Shown here piece by piece: positions 14,870-18,310 of a stretch of DNA of 18,310 bases; the first letter of the stretch is position 1, and the number at the start of each line of letters is the position of its first letter. Location of the stretch: positions 1-18,310 of the forward strand of contig DALQ01000040.1 in assembly GCA_002496845.1 (NCBI GenBank), read 5' to 3'. Made by a program: the position numbers and the translations under genes. This DNA comes from Euryarchaeota archaeon UBA495. GTDB taxonomy: Archaea; Thermoplasmatota; Poseidoniia; Poseidoniales; Poseidoniaceae. The notes beneath the pieces are model-generated. The model worked only from the letters and a program-made list of their open reading frames with translations. It made no database searches and was not told where the DNA came from.

Positions 14870-15330
14870 TGCAGTTGACCAACCAGAAGCGCCTCGCAGC
14901 CAAGATTCTCGGATGTGGCGTCCACCGCGTGTGGATCAACTCCGACTACATCGACATGGTCGCCAGCGCCGTTCAGACCGAAGACATTCGTGAGTTCATC
15001 GATCAAGGCATCATCAAGGCCAAGCCGGTCAAGGGAACGTCCCGTGTCCGCGCTCGTGTTCGCCTCGAACAGAAGCGCAAGGGACGCCGCAAGGGTCAGG
15101 GGAAGCGCCAGGGTACCGCCAACGCGCGCAACCCGCGCAAGTCCCGCTGGATGCGCACCATCCGTGCTCAGCGCCGCGTGCTCAAGGGCCTCCGCACCGA
15201 CGGAACCCTCGACGCCAACGCCTACCGCCACTACTACCTCAAGGCAAAGGGCGGTTCTTACCGTTCCATCGCCCACATGCGCACCCAGATGGGCGTCGAA
15301 GGCGTCCAATTCAAGGAGAGTGAAGCCTGA
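14869..15330 (+). CDS. rpl19e: Large subunit ribosomal protein L19e (eL19)
   Basis: This 153-residue protein is full length for archaeal L19e. It starts with QLTNQKRLAAKILGCGVHRVW, carries the DIREFIDQGIIKAKPVKGTS segment, a very basic middle (KRKGRRKGQGKRQGTANAR) and a helical C-terminus with KSRWMRTIRAQRRVLK and YRHYYLKAKGG. It has no bacterial counterpart. ATG 14869 overlaps the L32e stop by one base, with GGAGGGA a few bases upstream. Confidence 0.96.
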   Translation: MQLTNQKRLAAKILGCGVHRVWINSDYIDMVASAVQTEDIREFIDQGIIKAKPVKGTSRVRARVRLEQKRKGRRKGQGKRQGTANARNPRKSRWMRTIRAQRRVLKGLRTDGTLDANAYRHYYLKAKGGSYRSIAHMRTQMGVEGVQFKESEA

Positions 15331-15839
15331 TGCAGCACACCCGTCGCCGTACCATTTTCCGCCGCCGCCTTTCGGCCACCACCGACTACCGCCGCCGGCT
15401 CCGCTTGCTCAAGAGCGGCATGCCCCGTGCCGTCGTTCGTGTGTCCAACACCCGGACCACCGCGCAGATCACGACCTACCGTGCCGACGGTGACATCGTC
15501 GTCGCCACCGTGACCGGTGGCGACCTCAGTTCCCGCTACGGTTGGCCCGCTGATTTCTCAAAGAAGTCCGTGCCTGCTTCGTACCTCGTTGGCTTTGCTC
15601 TTGGCAAGGCCGCGTTGGCCGCTGGTCACAACGAAGCCGTGCTCGACATCGGGCTTGCCGCCAGCACCCCTGGCAACCGCGTCTATGCCGCCCTGCGCGG
15701 CATGGTCGATGCTGGCCTTGAGGTCCCGCACGGCGAAGACGTGCTTCCCGACGACGAGCGCATCAACGGTGCTCACATCGATGAATCCATCGCGGACAAG
15801 GTCGAAGCCTGCCGCACCACCATTGAGGAGGCGTACTGA
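15330..15839 (+). CDS. rpl18: Large subunit ribosomal protein L18 (uL18)
   Basis: This 169-residue L18 is of archaeal type. It has the basic N-terminus RRTIFRRRLSATTDYRRRL, the RAVVRVSNTRTTAQI strand, PASYLVGFALGKAALAAGH and GNRVYAALRGMVDAGLEVPHG, all conserved in archaeal 5S-rRNA-binding L18. ATG 15330 shares one base with the L19e stop, and AAGGAGAG lies within the L19e end. The stop is followed two bases later by the S5 ATG. Confidence 0.96.
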   Translation: MQHTRRRTIFRRRLSATTDYRRRLRLLKSGMPRAVVRVSNTRTTAQITTYRADGDIVVATVTGGDLSSRYGWPADFSKKSVPASYLVGFALGKAALAAGHNEAVLDIGLAASTPGNRVYAALRGMVDAGLEVPHGEDVLPDDERINGAHIDESIADKVEACRTTIEEAY

Positions 15840-15841
15840 AC

Positions 15842-16609
15842 ATGAGCGAAGAGACCCCCATCCCGAACATGGCACCCGGCCTCGTGCAGGCCTTCGCCCC
15901 CCAGGAAGAAGCTCCTCAGGACGGCCCTCGCCGCCGCCGCCGCCGCGGTCCGGACCCCCTGCTCGCGCTTCGTGAGTGGCAACCCAAAACCCGACTTGGC
16001 CAGAAGGTCATGGCCGGTGAAATCATCTCCTACGAGCAAGCCCTTGCCAGCCGCCTTCCGATCCGTGAGGTCCAGGTCGTTGACGCTCTGCTCCCCGGCC
16101 TTGAGGACGACGTCATCAAGGTGAACATGGTTCAGCGCATGACCGACTCCGGTCGTCGTGTGCGGTTCAACGTCATGGCTTGCGTCGGCAACAAGGACGG
16201 CTACGTCGGTCTTGGCATGGCCAAGGCCAAGGAAGTGCCCAAGGCCATTGAGAAGGCCATCACCGCCGCCAAACTCAACCTCATTCGTGTCCAGCGTGGC
16301 AACGGTTCGTGGGAATCTTCGGCCGGCCCCGGTACCTCGGTGCCGTTCAAGGTCAAGGGGCGTTCCGCCTCGACCCGCGTGACGCTCATGCCGGCTGCAG
16401 CCGGTAAGGGCCTCGTCATCGGCGAAACCGGCAAGCGCGTTCTGCAACTTGCTGGCGTGACCGACGTGTTGTCCCGCACCAGCGGACAGACCCGCACCAC
16501 GATCAACTACGCCGCGGCGACCTTCAATGCGCTCAAGGCGCTGAACACCACCCGCGTCACCGATGAGCAGCGCCAAAATCTCCACATCACCTACGGGAGG
16601 GCGATTTGA
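15842..16609 (+). CDS. rps5: Small subunit ribosomal protein S5 (uS5) with extended N-terminus
   Basis: The protein has 255 residues, somewhat longer than many archaeal S5 proteins. The first 28 residues are acidic and proline-rich, followed by six consecutive arginines (30-35) all coded by CGC. The S5 dsRNA-binding domain shows DVIKVNMVQRMTDSGRRVRF and GYVGLGMAKAKEVPKAIEKA. The C-terminal domain has GKGLVIGETGKRVLQLAGV and DVLSRTSGQTRTTINYA. S5 shapes the mRNA entry site and affects decoding accuracy. ATG 15842 follows GGAGGCG in the L18 end. The stop overlaps the L30 start by one base. Confidence 0.95.
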   Translation: MSEETPIPNMAPGLVQAFAPQEEAPQDGPRRRRRRGPDPLLALREWQPKTRLGQKVMAGEIISYEQALASRLPIREVQVVDALLPGLEDDVIKVNMVQRMTDSGRRVRFNVMACVGNKDGYVGLGMAKAKEVPKAIEKAITAAKLNLIRVQRGNGSWESSAGPGTSVPFKVKGRSASTRVTLMPAAAGKGLVIGETGKRVLQLAGVTDVLSRTSGQTRTTINYAAATFNALKALNTTRVTDEQRQNLHITYGRAI

Positions 16610-17085
16610 TGAGTTGGATTGTTGTTCGAGTGCGAAGCGACGTGAAGGTTGAGCGGTCCATCCGTGAAACCATGCACCATCTGAACCTCACCCGTGTCAA
16701 CCACGCGGTGATCATCCCCAAGAACGATCAGTACCGTGGGATGCTCCAGAAGGCCAAGGACTACATCACCTGGGGCGATGCTGACCTCGACACCGTCGAC
16801 GCCATGCTCCGTCACCGCGGTCGTCTGGTCGGCGGTGCTCCATTGACCGACGAGGCCGTCGCCGAAGGCGGCGTTCACGCCGACATCGGCGCTCTCGCCA
16901 CGTCCATCGCCTCCGGCGATGGCACGGTCAAGGACGTCCCCAACATGAAGCGCGTCTTCCGCCTTCACCCGCCCCGCGGGTCGAAGGGCTGGGGCGGCAT
17001 CAAGCGATCCCACGTCAACGGCGGAGCCCTCGGCCCCCGTGGCGATGCAATCGGTGCGCTCATTGAGCGCATGGTGGAACAATGA
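16609..17085 (+). CDS. rpl30: Large subunit ribosomal protein L30 (uL30)
   Basis: From ATG 16609 the protein has 158 residues, the archaeal/eukaryotic L30-L7 length. The N-terminal ferredoxin-like fold is WIVVRVRSDVKVERSIRET, then HHLNLTRVNHAVIIPKND, and the C-terminal half contains FRLHPPRGSKGWGGIKRS. The TTG at 16606 is in frame but less likely. GGGAGGGCGA upstream in the S5 end provides the ribosome binding site, and the ATG shares one base with the S5 stop. Confidence 0.95.
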   Translation: MSWIVVRVRSDVKVERSIRETMHHLNLTRVNHAVIIPKNDQYRGMLQKAKDYITWGDADLDTVDAMLRHRGRLVGGAPLTDEAVAEGGVHADIGALATSIASGDGTVKDVPNMKRVFRLHPPRGSKGWGGIKRSHVNGGALGPRGDAIGALIERMVEQ

Positions 17086-17090
17086 GGTGA
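17084..17090 (+). promoter_or_regulatory. Shine-Dalgarno site that sets the L15 start
   Basis: GAGGTGA lies four bases ahead of ATG 17095 and one base ahead of ATG 17092. Spacing at sister genes is four or five bases, so 17095 (protein start MGQRSQKH) is preferred. Confidence 0.65.
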
Positions 17091-17094
17091 GATG

Positions 17095-17514
17095 ATGGGA
17101 CAACGATCACAGAAGCATCGAGGACGCTGCCGTACCAACGGACGCGGTCACAAGGCCGGCCGTGGTGCTGGAAAGCGTGGCGGCCGCGGGAACGCTGGAA
17201 TGAACAAGCACCGCGTGATGACCCGCATCAAGTACATGCCCAACCACTGGGGCATGCACGGGTTCAACCGCGACCCTTCCCTCCGCAACGTCAGCGTGAC
17301 GGTCAACGTCGGCCAACTCGAAGCGATGGCCGAAGGAGCCGACAGCATCGACTTGACCGAGCTTGGCATCGACAAGCTCCTCGGCTCTGGCCGGATCTCT
17401 TCCTCCCTCACCGTGACGGTAGAGAGTGCCTCGGCGAAGGCCGTGGAAAAGATCGAAGCCGCCGGCGGCACCGTCGAAACGGACGGCGACGACGACTGGG
17501 ACGATGAAGCCTGA
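17095..17514 (+). CDS. rpl15: Large subunit ribosomal protein L15 (uL15)
   Basis: From ATG 17095 it has 139 residues. The glycine/arginine-rich N-terminus GRGHKAGRGAGKRGGRGNAG is the L15 signature that threads into 23S rRNA, and the globular end carries SIDLTELGIDKLLGSGRIS. The protein ends in the acidic tail DGDDDWDDEA. L15 is a late assembly protein of the 50S subunit. It is the last ribosomal gene before secY, the classical end of the spc operon. Confidence 0.95.
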   Translation: MGQRSQKHRGRCRTNGRGHKAGRGAGKRGGRGNAGMNKHRVMTRIKYMPNHWGMHGFNRDPSLRNVSVTVNVGQLEAMAEGADSIDLTELGIDKLLGSGRISSSLTVTVESASAKAVEKIEAAGGTVETDGDDDWDDEA

Positions 17515-17524
17515 TTTGGAGGTC

Positions 17525-17553
17525 CATGCGCACTGAACGTTCAAGAGCGCATG
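17525..17553 (+). promoter_or_regulatory. Composite dyad symmetry in the L15-secY spacer
   Basis: CATGCGC (17525-17531) is the exact reverse complement of GCGCATG (17547-17553). Between them sits a perfect 10-base palindrome, TGAACGTTCA (17534-17543), almost centred on the same axis. A further interrupted palindrome TTGC-ATA-GCAA follows at 17557-17567. The element lies in the only long gap of the operon, just before secY. It could be an operator or an RNA structure that sets secY expression apart from the ribosomal genes. It has no oligo-T run, so it is a poor terminator candidate. Confidence 0.55.
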
Positions 17554-17582
17554 ACCTTGCATAGCAACACGAGGATGAGACC

Positions 17583-18310
17583 ATGAAGCAACGTCCCATT
17601 CCCGCCGGATACATTTCTTCGGCCGTGCTTTACTTTGCCATGCTCATTTGGTGGCAGTGGGAAGCGCTCAACGGATCGGGTCAGCCTCAGGAGGCCGCTC
17701 TGTTCGGTATCGGCCTTGCCGTGGTCTACCTGCTCTACCTCCTCGCCTGTTTCATGGTCGAGATGCCCGAGTCGCTCAAGACGGTCCCAATCGTCGGTCG
17801 ATACGGAAAGATGCTGGGTTGGCTGGCGCTGCTTGGCATCGGCACATGGTACACACGCCCAGAGGCCTGGGGAGGCTATGACCCCGCCGTTGGGTTCGTG
17901 TTCGTTGGCGTGTACATCCTCGGATTTGGTGCTGCAGCCACCATCACCTGTTTCCTCTACGAGGGCGACAAGAGCAGCCGATTGTACGCGCTGCATCGCT
18001 TCGTCGACGTGTACCCCGCCATCGAGAAGCCCGATCACCACGTTCGCTTCCGCGACAAGATCACCACCACCTTCCTGGTGCTGTGCATCTATTTCGCCAT
18101 GACCAACGTCCTGCTGTTCGGTCTCTCCGGTCAAGCCCTTGACCTGTTCAGTGGATTCCGCTCCATCATGGCCGGTGCATCCGGTTCGATCATGCACCTT
18201 GGCATCGGTCCAATCGTGACTGGCTCGATTATCATGCAATTGTTTGCGGGTGCCAAGATCATTCGTCTTGACTTGACGAACAGCGAAGACAAGGCGATGT
18301 ACCAAGGTGT
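17583..18310 (+). CDS. secY: Preprotein translocase subunit SecY (Sec61 alpha), 3' partial, with extra N-terminal membrane domain
   Basis: The frame runs from ATG 17583 to the window edge (242 residues seen). Residues about 143-242 are clearly SecY: RFRDKITTTFLVLCIYFAMT (first SecY helix), then GSIMHLGIGPIVTGSIIMQL and FAGAKIIRLD with TNSEDKAMYQG. SecY is the channel that moves proteins across or into the membrane. The first about 142 residues are not part of normal SecY. They hold about four hydrophobic stretches, near 10-26, 39-59, 77-91 and 103-126. No stop or ribosome binding site separates the two parts. GAGGATGA (17571-17578) lies four bases ahead of the ATG. Confidence 0.93.
   Translation, partial: MKQRPIPAGYISSAVLYFAMLIWWQWEALNGSGQPQEAALFGIGLAVVYLLYLLACFMVEMPESLKTVPIVGRYGKMLGWLALLGIGTWYTRPEAWGGYDPAVGFVFVGVYILGFGAAATITCFLYEGDKSSRLYALHRFVDVYPAIEKPDHHVRFRDKITTTFLVLCIYFAMTNVLLFGLSGQALDLFSGFRSIMAGASGSIMHLGIGPIVTGSIIMQLFAGAKIIRLDLTNSEDKAMYQG

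Noticed and set aside
1..18310. CRISPR arrays, insertion sequences, tRNA or rRNA genes.
   Set aside because: No repeated spacer structure, transposase, terminal repeats, cloverleaf or rRNA signature was seen; the window is almost fully accounted for by housekeeping genes.

Overview
The window is GC-rich archaeal DNA. It is dominated by the S10/spc-type ribosomal protein super-operon in the order L3-L4-L23-L2-S19-L22-S3-L29-aIF1-Rpp29-S17-L14-L24-S4e-L5-S14-S8-L6-L32e-L19e-L18-S5-L30-L15-SecY. The archaeal or eukaryotic-type proteins S4e, L32e and L19e, the embedded aIF1 and RNase P Rpp29 genes, and a neighbouring Hef/XPF helicase-nuclease all point to a euryarchaeon. The high GC, acidic protein tails and protein style suggest a marine Poseidoniales (Marine Group II, Thermoplasmatota) or close relative. 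That placement is an inference by eye, not a phylogenetic result.

Left arm (1-2346, + strand): two co-oriented genes that look like a succinate dehydrogenase / thiol:fumarate reductase / heterodisulfide reductase electron-transfer pair. The first is cut by the window edge. It is a flavodoxin-like domain fused to an SdhB-like iron-sulfur subunit that has lost essentially all cluster-ligating cysteines. The second is an HdrB/SdhE-type CCG-domain protein in which most cluster cysteines are also replaced. This parallel loss is the most surprising coding signal in the window.

Middle (2373-4937, - strand): a full-length Hef protein (DEAH helicase, disordered linker with a PIP-like motif, ERCC4 nuclease, tandem HhH). 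It converges on the CCG gene with a 26-bp gap and diverges from the ribosomal operon. The 327-bp divergent region (4938-5264) carries TATA-like elements in both directions. It also holds a predicted long L3 leader with a perfect 10-bp hairpin and a second inverted repeat.

Right arm (5265-18310, + strand): 24 tightly packed translation genes followed by secY. Most junctions overlap by a few bases or are spaced by under 17 bases. Many use a TGAGGTGA module in which the stop codon is part of the next gene's Shine-Dalgarno site. All 27 genes whose stop lies in the window end in TGA. The only sizeable gap within this arm is the 68-bp L15-secY spacer, which holds a strong dyad symmetry and a possible 12-codon reading frame. 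SecY runs off the right edge and carries an unusual N-terminal extension of about 140 residues with about four predicted membrane segments. L32e carries an N-terminal SAP-like domain and an acidic linker.
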